Shown: positions 44,006-55,086 of the stretch, one piece after another
Layout: each line of letters begins with the position of its first letter
How positions within the stretch are numbered: the stretch's first letter is position 1
The notes under the pieces: generated by a model
Databases searched by the model: none
What the model was told of the DNA's origin: nothing
What the model saw: only the letters and a program-made list of their open reading frames with translations
Made by a program: the position numbers and the translations under genes
Source of the DNA: Mesostigma viride
Taxonomy: Eukaryota; Streptophyta; Mesostigmatophyceae; Mesostigmatales; Mesostigmataceae
Assembly: GCA_009746045.1 (NCBI GenBank)
Contig: RPFO01001400.1
Location: 124,001-188,000, forward strand
Length of the DNA stretch: 64,000 nt
Direction of reading: 5' to 3'

Positions 44006-46933
44006 TTACGCCTTCATGGCCTTGGCAACGCGCTCCTTCTGCTCCTCGGCCACCTTCTTGAGGGTGAATGGCAGGTGCTGCTTAAATGTGTTGACCAAGA
44101 AGTCGTACGCAGCGTCAGCCTCCTCCTTGGCGGCCGGGAGGTCAACAGACAGCAGGTCCTTCATGACTTCGGGGGTGACATCCAGGCCCTTGGTGTCGAT
44201 CGACTCGGGCTTGGCCACGTAGCCAATCGGGGTGAGCACCGCATCGGACAGATCGTCCCTGGGCTTCTTGCAGCGGTTCAGGATCCACTGGATCACACGC
44301 GCGTTCTCGGCAAAGCCCGGCCACAGGAACTTGCCCGCGTCGTCACGGCGGAACCAGTTGACGAAGAAGATGCGTGGCTGCAGTTCCTCGCTCTTGAACT
44401 TCTTGCCCACCTCGATCCAGTGGCCGAAGTAGTCGCCCATGTTGTACCCGCAGAAGGGGATCATCGCAAACGGGTCGTAGCGAAGCGCACCCACCTTGCC
44501 CTCGGCCGCGGCGGTCTGCTCCGAGCGCAGCGTCGCGCCGATGTACACACCGTGGTTCCAGTTGAGGGCCTCGTAAACCAGCGGGACCGACTTGGAGCGG
44601 CGGCCACCGAACATCATGGCGGTCAAGGGGACACCCTCAGGGTCCTCCTGCTTGGGGTCGTAGGAGGGCACCTGGCGGATAGGCGCGGTGAAGCGCGAGT
44701 TGGGGTGCGCCAGCGGCTCATCGCCGGGCTTGAAGGAGGTGCGGGTCTGGCCCTTCCAGTCGATACACGGAAGGGGTGGCTCCTTGGTCAGCCCCTCCCA
44801 CCAGACATCGCCGTCATGCGTGTAGGCGACGTTGGTGAAGATGCAGTTCGAGTGCATTGCGTTCACGGCATGCGCGATGGTCTTGGTGGAGCAGCCCGGG
44901 GCGACGCCAAAGATGCCCTGCTCGGGGTTGATGGCGTACATGCGGCCATCCTTCTCGGGGCGGATGCGCGCCCACATGATGTCGTCACCCACGCACTCCC
45001 ACTTCCACCCTGGCAGGTGCACATCCAGCATGGCCAGGTTGGTCTTGCCACAGGCAGAGGGGAAGGCAGCGGCGATGTACTTCTTCTCGCCTGAAGGGGG
45101 GGGGGGGGGACCCAAAGTGCAACACACCAAGCAGGAACAGTGTTAGCAACCAACCGAGGGTTCACTTGTGGCTATGTTTCCTACAAAATAGGCAACACTA
45201 GGAAAAGAAAAATTTAAAAATTTGCGCCTTCTAGCAAGGACAAAATCTGTGAACTGCTAGAAGAAACGTTCATACTGCTTCATTAGAAATTGAAGGAAAA
45301 CTGTGACAGGGCGAAATCAGGGTGGGGCGGGGGGGAGGACAATGGCCGGCTGTGCTCACCAGAGCCATCAGTGACACCGGTTACGAGCATGTGCTCAGCA
45401 ATCCATCCCTCACGGTGGCCGATGTTGGAGGCAATGCGCAGCGCGAAACACTTCTTGCCCAGCAGAGCGTTTCCACCATAGCCGGAGCCTGGGGTAACAT
45501 ACAGAAAGATTATGCAGCACGGCCACCAAAATGTCAAAGATGTCAGCTTGAGCGAAATGCGATTAAAGAATTTTAAGTAACTCTTTTCAATGATTGCAGC
45601 TGCTGTGCCCAAGGAAGCACCAGGGACACACAAGACAACTTGCACATTTGCTTGATGAAACTGGTACGAGCAGAACCCGCAGCGCCCAAAAGCACGAAGG
45701 AAAAAATTGCACTGAAAAGGGGAAAAAATAGAAGTGCTTTGAGGAAAAGAAAACTTACCATAGGAGACAATCAGGTTGTCATTCTCAGGGAAGTGAGAGA
45801 TGAACTTGATGCCATCGCGGTCAGCGGGCCAGGCTGGCAGCTCGATATCGGCGACCATGTGCTCATGGCGGTGCACAGGGCAGCCGGTGGTGTGCACGCA
45901 GGGCACGAAGGGCAGCTTCTTGCGGAGCATAGGCAGCACCTTGTCACCCATGTTGGTCATGATCTTCATGTTGGCAACCTGCACATGAAGAAAAAAGGCA
46001 GGAAGACAAGGACGTTAGAACCATTAGACCTTCGCCTAAAACGCAGGTTTCAATAGCAAAGCTTTGGTCGGAAACTTGCTAGGTAAATTGAAGGGAATAA
46101 GGCAACGTCAAGAATGTACAAAACACACCTAATTTGACCGGGTGTAGACTACGTACCACGTAGGCACTATCAGAAATCTCCACGCCGACGTAGCTCAGCG
46201 GAGAGTTGATCGGGCCCATGCAGAATGGGATGACGTACATCGTGCGGCCAACCATGCACCCATGCATCAGACCACGGATCTTGGGCAACATTTCACCTGC
46301 AAGCATCCCCAAAGATCGAACCGCAAGAGCAGACAGCGTGTAAGTCAATATGCGAAAAAACTTCACGACATTCACTGCAAACTCACTCGACGCAGATGGC
46401 GCTGCTTGCGGTTTGACACTACAATATTGATGAGGAAAGCTTACCGGGATAGCGCCAGTTGTTGGTCGGGCCCGCTTGCTCGGGCTCTTCGACGCAGATG
46501 AAAGTACGCGACTCGACGCGAGCAACGTCACCAGCGGAGGAGCGGGCAAGGTAGCTGTTGGGACGGTTCTTCAGCTTGGTGAAAGTGCCGTCTGCCACAA
46601 GGCTCTCGCACATTTCGGTGAACTCCTCATCAGTGCCGTGGGCCCACACCATCTTGTCGGGACGACAAAGAGACGCCCAGTCGGCGACGAAGGATACGAT
46701 CTTCTCATTGTTGTCAGTGAGTCCTCGGATCTGCGATGGAAAAAGGTGATTAGCACAATACGATTTCCCGACGAGAGTCAGTCGCACAGTACCGAAAAAG
46801 AAAATCCACGAGTTACGCGACACAACCTCAGAAAAAGAGATATAAAACAAAAAGAAGAACTAAAAGAAGCTAAGAGGCACACCTTTGCCAAGAACTCGCT
46901 GAGCTCGGGATCAAACCAGTGGTTTTTCGACAT
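44006..46933 (-). CDS. Phosphoenolpyruvate carboxykinase, GTP type
   Basis: Catalyses oxaloacetate + GTP to phosphoenolpyruvate + CO2 + GDP, the entry to gluconeogenesis. Exons (minus strand): 46933-46883, 46730-46445, 46296-46157, 45978-45759, 45488-45360, 45090-44006; all GT-AG, phases agree, 636 codons, matching the family's ~600-640. Class-defining motifs: [17 protein letters not shown] across exons 4/5; the P-loop FPSACGKTN (about residues 285-293) with the reactive Cys of GTP-PEPCKs; metal-site GDDIMW; and [16 protein letters not shown], part of the guanine pocket region. ATP-type enzymes of land plants lack these. It starts [11 protein letters not shown] with no transit peptide, so it is probably cytosolic. 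It ends VAKAMKA. A run of ~14 G (plus strand 45097-45110) abuts the acceptor of exon 6. Confidence 0.95.
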
Positions 46934-48781
46934 TGTTTCCTGTTCCTGCTTCACGTTACAGTCAGTCGGTCGGCACAAAAGAACGGTGCGTGCGATGCGT
47001 CCGAGCGTCTTTTTGTGCCTTGCTTGAGGACAGATCTTTTGGGCTCGGAACGTCAGGCTCCAGCTCAAAAGCTTTTCTTGTGATGACGCACGGCGCTGTT
47101 CATACGTCATCAGCATCGTTCGTAACCTCAGTAACCTTTCAGCCGCAGCACCCTGCAAAAGTTATAACTTCCGGGGCACCAGCTGCTTTCAACTGTCAAT
47201 TTCTTCCCGCGCCAGATCCAAACTCCGTCAGGCATCAGTTTTAATTATTCCAACGCTGGTTCCGCAGAAATGCGAGTGTCGTTCTTGAAAGCAAAATCAA
47301 AGATACGCCCAACATTTATGATAGAATAACTATGGTTGAAAGGTGTTGCAAGGCGGGAACCTGAAACGCATCCTGGAGTACTTTTCTTCCCCCCTGAAAA
47401 AGAGACTGACTACTTCCAAATGCCGATTTCCCTGGAAAACTTCGAAAACGTTTCAGAAACTACAAAGCCAAATCTGAACATAATTTTTCTCTAACTGCCA
47501 GAATTGAGCTTTCCGACATGCTGTTCGTCCATCATCTTCTGACAAGTTAACTGACAAGTGACAATGGTGCAGTCATTCCCGCGTTAAGTTACGATCGCGG
47601 CCAAAATCTGGAAAGCGTAACTTAACACGGGAACGTAACTTAACACGGGTAGGTAACTACTTTTGTGGTAGAACTAGGCTAGCAGCCCAACCGCGCCTCC
47701 TCTGACGGACTTCGGCAATCGACAGCTCTCTTCAAGCCCGATCCAGCTGCAGCATCGAAGTCGTCCATTTCCGGCCAGATATTTACGGAAAGGTGGGCGC
47801 TGAGGTTTACGCCGCCAAAATCTTGGCGTCGTAACTTAACGCGGGAACGTAACCTTAAGAATCGTAACCTAACGCGGGAATGACCGGCTGTATCTCTAAC
47901 GCGGGAACGTAACCTTAAGAATCGTAACCTAACGCGGGAATGACCGGCTGTATCTCTAACGACCAAAGACGTCTTTAGCCCTTCCCCTGGCAGCCGGCAG
48001 CGGCTTCGCATAAGCTTACATCCCCCCCCCCTTGACGTTTTCCGGTGAAATGGGTGTTATCAGTTTTCATTTCCATGTCAGTATATGAGTTAACCCAGTG
48101 GACGGGAGCACGAGTTAAATAGCACGAATAAATAATATTAAATAGCACCATTATTATATAACCTTAAATAGCACCATTATTATATAATTATTTATAAATT
48201 ATTTCCACTCAAGTTAACCAAGGTATGCCACAAATAGCCAGTTGAGCCTAAATTGGGGTGCCCGTATTATTCAGTATTCACCGGCAGAAACACTTACTCC
48301 CGGGAAGCTACTTTCAGTTACCAACGCCCGGTATACCCAGCTTCTCTGCGTCCCTAGTTGCGAACAAACTGCCGAGTAGTGCTTACTTGTGGCTGGCTCT
48401 CTTTGCGCGACACGTCATAAGCTCCGTACTCATGGTCCCCCGTTCTTCTGATGCGGCTTTCTTCCCGCTTTTTCCTTGTACCGGCGTACCGCAGCAACTT
48501 CGGGCACACTTCTCTGTACCTCGCTGTCCAGGCAAACGAGACGCGGAGACGGCCATGGCGTGATTAAACCTTGCGAAGTAGAAGCTAGCGCCATGGCGAG
48601 ATGGCACCAGTAAATTCTCTGCATGTTCCGATGTGTGGCTTACATGGCAGTTCAATGGGCCTGAGGAATGTTGAATGGCGCGCTGTGTACGTTACATGAC
48701 CTACGTTACATGAGTGACTGTACAAAAAAAAACGGTGTACCAGAAGTAGTTTAGTTAGGTCAGCCCTCGTTTCTAGTCGGC
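46934..48781. other. Intergenic region between divergent genes
   Basis: Contains the PEPCK promoter side and the upstream side of the membrane-protein gene. At 47580-47960 there are repeats of the GTAACTTAACRCGGGAA type, including a 60 bp exact duplication at 47837-47960. AT-rich direct repeats (TTAAATAGCACCATTATTATATAA) lie at 48138-48188. No gene supported. Confidence 0.55.
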
Positions 48782-50206
48782 ATGGCAGGGGCACCGGCAT
48801 CCCGTGGGGAGCACGGGCTCACTTTAAAGATGGTGTTTGTCGGCGTGCTGGCAGTTATTGGCGGTGGGATTTTGTGGACGTGCGTCGCGCTGTTCTCCTG
48901 GCCCGAGTCCGCCAACCCAGGCAAGGAATCCCTCGCATTGAATCACGCACAGGCCCTGCTGTCCAGCAACACCACGCTCAACGGGCACCCCCCGGGTAAG
49001 ACGGTAGGATTTTTCGTGGAGCCCGACCGCACCTCCCGGCAACGGCCGCCGACGCTGCGCTTCAAGTCACGCCTCTGCCCGCCGGTGGAGGCCCTCAAGC
49101 GGCACCGCACCTCCAGCAAGGACTGTGCGCACGTGGACTGCCGCTGGGAGACCCCGTGCGCGCCCCTGGGCCTATCCGGTCCGAACCCCGTGTGCTGCGC
49201 CCACGTGGTGACCCGCCTCCTGGAAATGTTCGACGCGGTCATGCACGGGCTGGGCCTGCCCTACTACCTGGCGCTGCAGTCCCTGGCCGGCCTGTTCCGG
49301 GAGCAGGCGCGGCTCGCAGACAAGAAGCTCGCGCGTGACGTGGACGCGCTGCAGCCATCGATCGAGCGCGGCACGGGCATGGAAGTCCAGAGCGGTGACG
49401 CCACCTCTCGAGACCGCGACTATGGTATTGGGTACGCGGAGGTAGGTCTCGGGGACAGCGTCCGGAGCGCCCACTTTGTGCACGAGATGCTCCGGCGCGA
49501 GTGCGTGCGTGAGGCGTTCTGGCAGGCGGGCCTCTCCTTTTTCTCCACACGCTTCCCCAAGGAGCCGACAATGCTGGTGTGCCCACGCAGGGACTTTGGG
49601 GAGTTCCCTGAGATTCGGCCCGACCGCCCGTCTGCCAGTATCAACGCGGCTAGTGCCGCCGCTACAGGGACCGCCAGCGCCCCCGTTGACCCATCGGTGG
49701 CGGCGCACCCATCGCCTGTGGCCGCCAGCACACAGCATTCCTCTCCCCCCCCCTCGGCCGCCGGCCCGTCGGTGTTTGTGAGCATCTACCACGACCGGGA
49801 GCCCACACGCACGGTGGCGCAGCTGGACGGCTCCGACAAGGACCAGGTGGTTGCCATGGTCCCTGCGGGCACCGTGTGCGTGATGTCGGACGTCCTCTAC
49901 CCTCTCTCTCTGGTCAACGCGACGGGGAACCTGTACCCGGCACCGGGCAACGTGGGCAAGTATTTGGACATCCTCTACGGGGATGGGTGGTCAAGGTCCT
50001 CTGAACGGCCGCGCCTGCGTGGCACCCTGGGCGGGGCGGAGGATGGCATCCAGCTGCTCGCGGGGGAGTGGCACACGCCCGTGTGCGAGGTGCGCCAATC
50101 GAAAGAGGGAGGGTTTGTCGAGCTGAAGCTGGCGCCCGACACGCTGTCCCTCCTCTCCGACATGCTCAAGCAAGGGGGGGCTGAAGGGGGGGGGGGAAGC
50201 GCGTGA
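48782..50206 (+). CDS. Type II membrane protein, LicD/fukutin-like
   Basis: A single-exon frame of 474 codons. A short N-terminus is followed by a hydrophobic anchor (residues ~16-40, VFVGVLAVIGGGILWTCVAL), so the body should face the Golgi/ER lumen. Cys-rich region 99-140. VTRLLEMFDAVMHGLGLPYY plus LALQSLAGLFREQ (143-175) matches the LicD/fukutin pattern (gxpYxLxxGtLLGaxR), DRDYGIGY (211-218) sits where its DDDxDI is expected, and KYLDILYGDGW (393-403) resembles its YLxxxYGDxW. This family transfers phosphoryl-sugar/choline groups to glycans. The Gly of GTLLG and the DDD triad are altered, so activity is doubtful. The TGA may come from an indel in the G-run before it. Confidence 0.55.
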   Translation: MAGAPASRGEHGLTLKMVFVGVLAVIGGGILWTCVALFSWPESANPGKESLALNHAQALLSSNTTLNGHPPGKTVGFFVEPDRTSRQRPPTLRFKSRLCPPVEALKRHRTSSKDCAHVDCRWETPCAPLGLSGPNPVCCAHVVTRLLEMFDAVMHGLGLPYYLALQSLAGLFREQARLADKKLARDVDALQPSIERGTGMEVQSGDATSRDRDYGIGYAEVGLGDSVRSAHFVHEMLRRECVREAFWQAGLSFFSTRFPKEPTMLVCPRRDFGEFPEIRPDRPSASINAASAAATGTASAPVDPSVAAHPSPVAASTQHSSPPPSAAGPSVFVSIYHDREPTRTVAQLDGSDKDQVVAMVPAGTVCVMSDVLYPLSLVNATGNLYPAPGNVGKYLDILYGDGWSRSSERPRLRGTLGGAEDGIQLLAGEWHTPVCEVRQSKEGGFVELKLAPDTLSLLSDMLKQGGAEGGGGSA

Positions 50207-50892
50207 GGGCCACCCGGCCCAGTCGGCGCGCGGCGGGCCGGGAGGTGGGGTCTGGGCTGGAGGTGGATGCGGGTGTGGGCAAGCCCATGCTGGTTGGGGG
50301 CCCATCCCTCCCCTTGTCCTCATCGTCAGCGGCGGCGTCAGCGCCCGCGAGGAGCACGATCAGCATTCGGGGCCGGCACAGGAACTTTGTGGCTGGGTCG
50401 GGCGGGGGGACCTCATCAGCGATGGCGGCCAGGATGGAGCGCGCAGGGATGCAAGGGGCGGATGGGAAGGGTGCCGCAGGGGGTGGGGGTGGGTTGGGTA
50501 GTACGGAGGAGGATCAGGACTTGGGCGATGATGATTTTGATGATGATGACGAGGGGTTGGAAGGGGAGGAGGAGGGGGGAGCGGGGGAAGGGGGGGCTGC
50601 TCAGGGGGGTGGCGTGAGCATGATGGATGCCATGGTCAGGGGAGGGGGGGATGCCAGTAAAGGGACGGGCGGGCAAGGGGTCGGTGAGAGTGCGGACGGT
50701 TCGAGTGGCGCATTGCTAGGGGATGGGCAGCAGGAGAGTGGGATGGTGGCGGGTGACGGGTTAAGTAGTCTGGCGGGGGCCAGCAGCGACATTAGCGTAG
50801 CAGCGGATGGCCCGTCTTCGGACTCAAGGGAAGGGGGGGTGGAAAGGGGTGTCGTCGGTGCGGGTGCTGAGGTGGCAGCCACGGGGCGGTGA
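50203..50892 (+). other. Possible acidic C-terminal extension in a shifted frame
   Basis: Open for 229 codons directly after the LicD-like stop but in another frame. It reads Gly/Ser-rich with a strong acidic block (DDDFDDDDEGLEGEEE). G-runs of 7 (50174-50180) and 11 (50186-50196) lie just before the stop, where one missing or extra base would join the two. A splice donor (GTGAGG at 50204) overlaps the stop as an alternative. G-rich composition could also keep the frame open by chance. Confidence 0.35.
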
Positions 50893-51423
50893 TGCGGCCC
50901 TTACAATCCGACAGCAGAGGTAGCCAGGGTCGCTGGCATACCAGCCGGTGTGTCTGGCATGGCGCTGGCGCAGGGCAGCAGACGTAAGGCCGCGTTGGCT
51001 TGTCCCGAGGCATGCTGCATGCATGCAGGATGCAGGGGTTTCCATCGAAGGTGCATGCTTGTCAATTGCAGCGCAAAGCCAGCGCGCGTGGGACCTCCAC
51101 GTGTGCTCTGCTCCCACGCTGGATCCCGATTGGTCGCTCATCGGAAGGGGGGCGCGCCGTTGGGCGCGGGTCTCCATCCCTTGCCGGGGCTCCCACCCGA
51201 ACGACCGAGTACGGCCCTGTAGGCGACGGGTCCCCCTCGCAGTCCCCAACAGGAAAGGCGGTTGCCTTTGGAGGCCAGAAGTCCCTATCATCCAGCTTCC
51301 CTGCGCGCTTCAAGTGGTGGCAGCGCCACCCTGGAACTCTCTGCCCGCCCTCCATCCCCTCATGGCTGCGTCAGTCCCACTCACTCTCGCTCAGAGCGAT
51401 GCCCCTGTGGCCACCGAAAGTGG
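50893..51423. other. Unannotated spacer
   Basis: GC-rich. Open frames are present on both strands with no motif I can support. Confidence 0.4.
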
Positions 51424-51758
51424 CTAGTGGCTGCTGGCTGCTGGCTGCTGGCTGCTGGCTGCTGGCTGCTGGCTGCTGGCTGCTGGCTGCTGGCTGCTGG
51501 CTGCTGGCTGCTGGCTGCTGGCTGCTGGCTGCTGGCTGCTGGCTGCTGGCTGCTGGCTGCTGGCTGCTGGCTGCTGGCTGCTGGCTGCTGGCTGCTGGCT
51601 GCTGGCTGCTGGCTGCTGGCTGCTGGCTGCTGGCTGCTGGCTGCTGGCTGCTGGCTGCTGGCTGCTGGCTGCTGGCTGCTGGCTGCTGGCTGCTGGCTGC
51701 TGGCTGCTGGCTGCTGGCTGCTGGCTGCTGGCTGCTGGCTGCTGGCTGCTGGCTGCTG
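51424..51758. repeat. (CTGGCTG)n, ~48 copies
   Basis: A nearly perfect 7 bp tandem repeat. All three frames on both strands stay open through it (WLLAAGC, SQQPAAS), which explains the long spurious ORFs. Confidence 0.97.
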
Positions 51759-53475
51759 ACTGCCGTGCCCACCTCCCCTGTCCACCTCCCTGGCCCACAT
51801 ATGCTGCAGAAAGCATGGCCAGGGGAATCCCCCGCCCATGCTCTCTGTCCACATCGGCTGCCCATTTCCACTGGCCATGTTCTCTGGCCACGTGTGCATG
51901 CCCACCGTTGGCCACGTCCCCGTACCCGATTGCTGGCCAAGTGCCGCTGCTCCCTAGGGCGCGCGCGGCTGCGGCCGACCTGTGCTTTCATGCGTGCATG
52001 CTTTGGCCGTACGCAAATGTGCGGCGGTTGGCATGTGCGGCTCATGAGCGGCGGATGCGGAGGTCGTGAGCTCGGGCCTTGTGAGCGAGGCAATCAGCGC
52101 AGGCTTGACATCAGGTATGCCTCAGTTGCTTGGGAAGGCCAGAGTGCCCACGGCTCGTGTGGACTTGTCTTCTGGTCGACCTTTCATGTCCTTTCCGGGG
52201 GGCGCCCGTGGTCACGCCAAGCATGTAAATATGTTTGTTGGGAGATAGCGTTCCTTGGAGCAGCGGATCCTACCGTGAGGCGCCCCTGCTGTATTACAGC
52301 CAACTAAGCTTTATTGGAACGTTATGTGGGCGAGGGCCGCTGTCCAGTCCCACCCCTGCCCCACCATTTTCTCCCTTCGCTATGAAGTGCCCGATGCCAC
52401 ACCCTCCTCTGGCACCGCGCGGCGCTAGTAGGCGCCCAACGCCTCCTCGAACCTGGAACCAGGCGTGCCCCCGCTGATCCGCCCTGTTTTTAGGGGGGGC
52501 GGCAGCGAATGCCCCATCAAGGGCTGGCTCTCGATTTGCTCGTACACACGCTGCGGCGCAAGCCATGCTGCGCAAGAGAAGGGGAGGGGAGGACTGCGGC
52601 GCAAGCCATGCTGCGCAAGAGGAGGGGAGGGGAGGACTGGAAGGAAAGCTTCCACGCTGTCCCGTGGCAGACTTGGCTGGTGTATTATGGAGCGGACCAT
52701 AATATAGTACTCTACTATACCAGAGCCTGCATGGCCATGGGTTGGCGATGGGTGGAAGAGCAAGGGCTGCCTGAGCGCCGTTGTGCCTCCATGGCGTTTT
52801 GGGGTGGGGTGGGGGTGGGGTGGGGGTGGGGTGGGGTGGGGTGGGGTGGGGTGGGGGTGGGGTGGAGAGGGGCTCGCCGCGTGGTAACAGTCCACCCAAA
52901 GCCACTGTGGCATGCGGGCAAGGCGCATCGGCACTGCCCCAGCGTGGGGACGTCGTGCAGGACTGGGCTCCTGTCCTGATGCTTGATGGGCACCCAGGTT
53001 GGGCTTCCCGTCCAGCATACACGCACACTAGTGTGTCCCTTGAGATCTCTCGTCCCAGCAAAAGTGGATGATAGGGGCCATGCAGAGGCAGGCGCGCATG
53101 GCTCTCCATCAGGCATTCAAGGCTGCCAACGCGCAGTGGCCGAGTGGCTTCTGGGTAAGCCTGAGCCTTCTTTGGCCTTTCAGCACATGCACGTGTCCCT
53201 GCCCGTGACCTGGGCAGAGCATCTGAGCACCATCTGAGTATTGTTGCCAGAGCTGGGTATTTTTGGTCTGGGATCAGGACCAGGTGCTGTGGCTTGCATG
53301 GCTACGAGTGGCATCCGCGACAATGAGCTAGCAAGTGAGAGCACACAATTTGCCAAGTGATCACCAGTAAAGCAGCTAGCTCAGGCGATTGTCGAGCTGT
53401 GGAAGTGCCACTCCCTGGCATCACAGTGTCTCTTGCCCATGTAGGCCGGTTGCTTCCTGTTATGATGCATTCATT
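51759..53475. other. Unannotated, small duplications
   Basis: A 42 bp tandem duplication of CTGCGGCGCAAGCCATGCTG at 52550-52635, and a GGGTG array at 52800-52865. No gene supported. Confidence 0.45.
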
Positions 53476-53826
53476 CATTCGTTCGTTCGTTCGTTCGTTC
53501 GTTCGTTCGTTCGTTCGTTCGTTCGTTCGTTCGTTCGTTCGTTCGTTCGTTCGTTCGTTCGTTCGTTCGTTCGTTCGTTCGTTCGTTCGTTCGTTCGTTC
53601 GTTCGTTCGTTCGTTCGTTCGTTCGTTCGTTCGTTCGTTCGTTCGTTCGTTCGTTCGTTCGTTCGTTCGTTCGTTCGTTCGTTCGTTCGTTCGTTCGTCG
53701 TTCGTTCGTTCGTTCGTTCGTTCGTTCGTTCGTTCGTTCGTTCGTTCGTTCGTTCGTTCGTTCGTTCGTTCGTTCGTTCGTTCGTTCGTTCGTTCGTTCG
53801 TTCGTTCGTTCGTTCGTTCGTTCGTT
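53476..53826. repeat. (TTCG)n microsatellite, ~88 copies
   Basis: Almost pure, with one lost T near 53699 that shifts the register. Open frames FVRS and NERT across it are artefacts. Confidence 0.97.
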
Positions 53827-54773
53827 CATGTTTTGAGCTATCTGCTCATTTTATAGTTATGTTGCGGCGGACTAAAGGGGGCTGATCTCCCACCTGTAGC
53901 GTAGCTCTACCGTACGTCACCTACACCATGTGAGGTGCTTGTGTTACATAGGACTAGAGAGAAGGGGACCGGCGTTGCGCCGGTGCTAGTGCCTACTGGC
54001 AACCACTAATTAATTAATAGACATGTGACTGCGTCATGTGAGCATAAGTCCTCAGTGGGGAGCTGGCAACCATGCCCGCCCTTAATTGAGGGGGGCGCGG
54101 CGCCTTGTGCTTTGTCTTTCATTTTCACACCGTACTATAGAGTGGTGTGGTGAACGTAGGGAGGCCTTTGTGCAGCTTGCAACTGTCCAACGTGAGGAAA
54201 GGTGGGCTGGCCGCTATGGGGGCGGCTTTGCAGCCACTATGGCGGTTACGCCCAGTGTAAGTCGACGCTGCCGGCCTCCCCATTTTACGGAGAGGTGACC
54301 AGCTCTTTTTCGGAATATTGGTGAAGGGCTGTAGTGCTGGTACGTCCTGGGGTGTTCTCCCATGGCGCTGGGGTGCGCCGGCCAGGCTCCACTTGGAAGC
54401 CGGTAGTGACTTCGGTTTCGAAAGTCAAGGAAGAGGGAAGGCGGTGTTTAGAGAAGGCGGATTTTGGCGGAGAGCCCTGCGAAAGGACAGCGCGAGGTGA
54501 TGATGAAGGAAGCGCTAAGTTTGCCCTCGAGTTAAGTGTCTGCCGGGGATCTTATCCTCGAAGCGGCATGCACGAGGGAAGAACGGCGTTTTTCAGACAG
54601 AGTGGGGTCATAGAGACCAGAGGCAGAGGAGGGTGCACCAATGGCAGCGGCTGCTGTGGGTGGTCACGTTCTGTCGGCATGGGGAGGGCGCAGGCGCCCG
54701 TACCTTCAAGGTGTTCAGGCGAGCAGGCCCTTCAATTCTGCCCTTGGCGAGAAGGGAGGTGGGAAGCCGCAGT
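53827..54773. other. Module N fragment and unannotated sequence
   Basis: A short TTAA tract followed by a truncated N (ACATGTGACTGCGTCATGTG) at 54006-54058. The rest (54059-54773) shows only short open frames without motifs. Confidence 0.5.
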
Positions 54774-55020
54774 AATTAATTAATTAATTAATTAATAGAC
54801 ATGTGACTGCGTCACGTGAGCATAAGTCCTCAGTGGGAGGGGAACATGGGATGGAATGGATGGTGTAAGCTATCTAGGTCCTAGTTACAGGGGTGTGGGC
54901 ACCGCGGCCCGAATCGCTATGAATGCCATACGCGGTCACACGCGGAGCCCCCACAGACTTGGGGGTGGTCTCCTTCATCACTACGTGCCATTAATTAATT
55001 TATTAGTTAATTAGTAACAT
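54774..55020 (+). repeat. Module N, complete copy between TTAA tracts
   Basis: TTAA tract (54774-54796), palindromic ACATGTGACTGCGTCACGTG, the ~190 bp N body, then a second TTAA-rich tract (54990-55013). The start of M (AACATAACTCCGTCGG) follows. Inverted relative to 39641-39847. Confidence 0.8.
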
Positions 55021-55086
55021 AACTCCGTCGGCTCGCGGCTAACAGGCTTCGGGGACAGCCTCTAAACCATCCCCCGTTCCACTCCC

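Noticed and set aside
44075-45094. 339-codon plus-strand ORF
   Set aside because: Antisense shadow of the last PEPCK exon; GC-rich third positions of the real gene remove stops on the other strand.
49172-49792. 206-codon minus-strand ORF
   Set aside because: Antisense of the LicD-like gene, with no motif of its own.
51000-52307. 435-codon ORF with WLLAAGC repeats and antisense SQQPAA ORFs
   Set aside because: Generated by the 7 bp CTGGCTG array; the flanking codons show no motif.
53302-53856. FVRS and NERT repeat ORFs
   Set aside because: Artefacts of the TTCG microsatellite.
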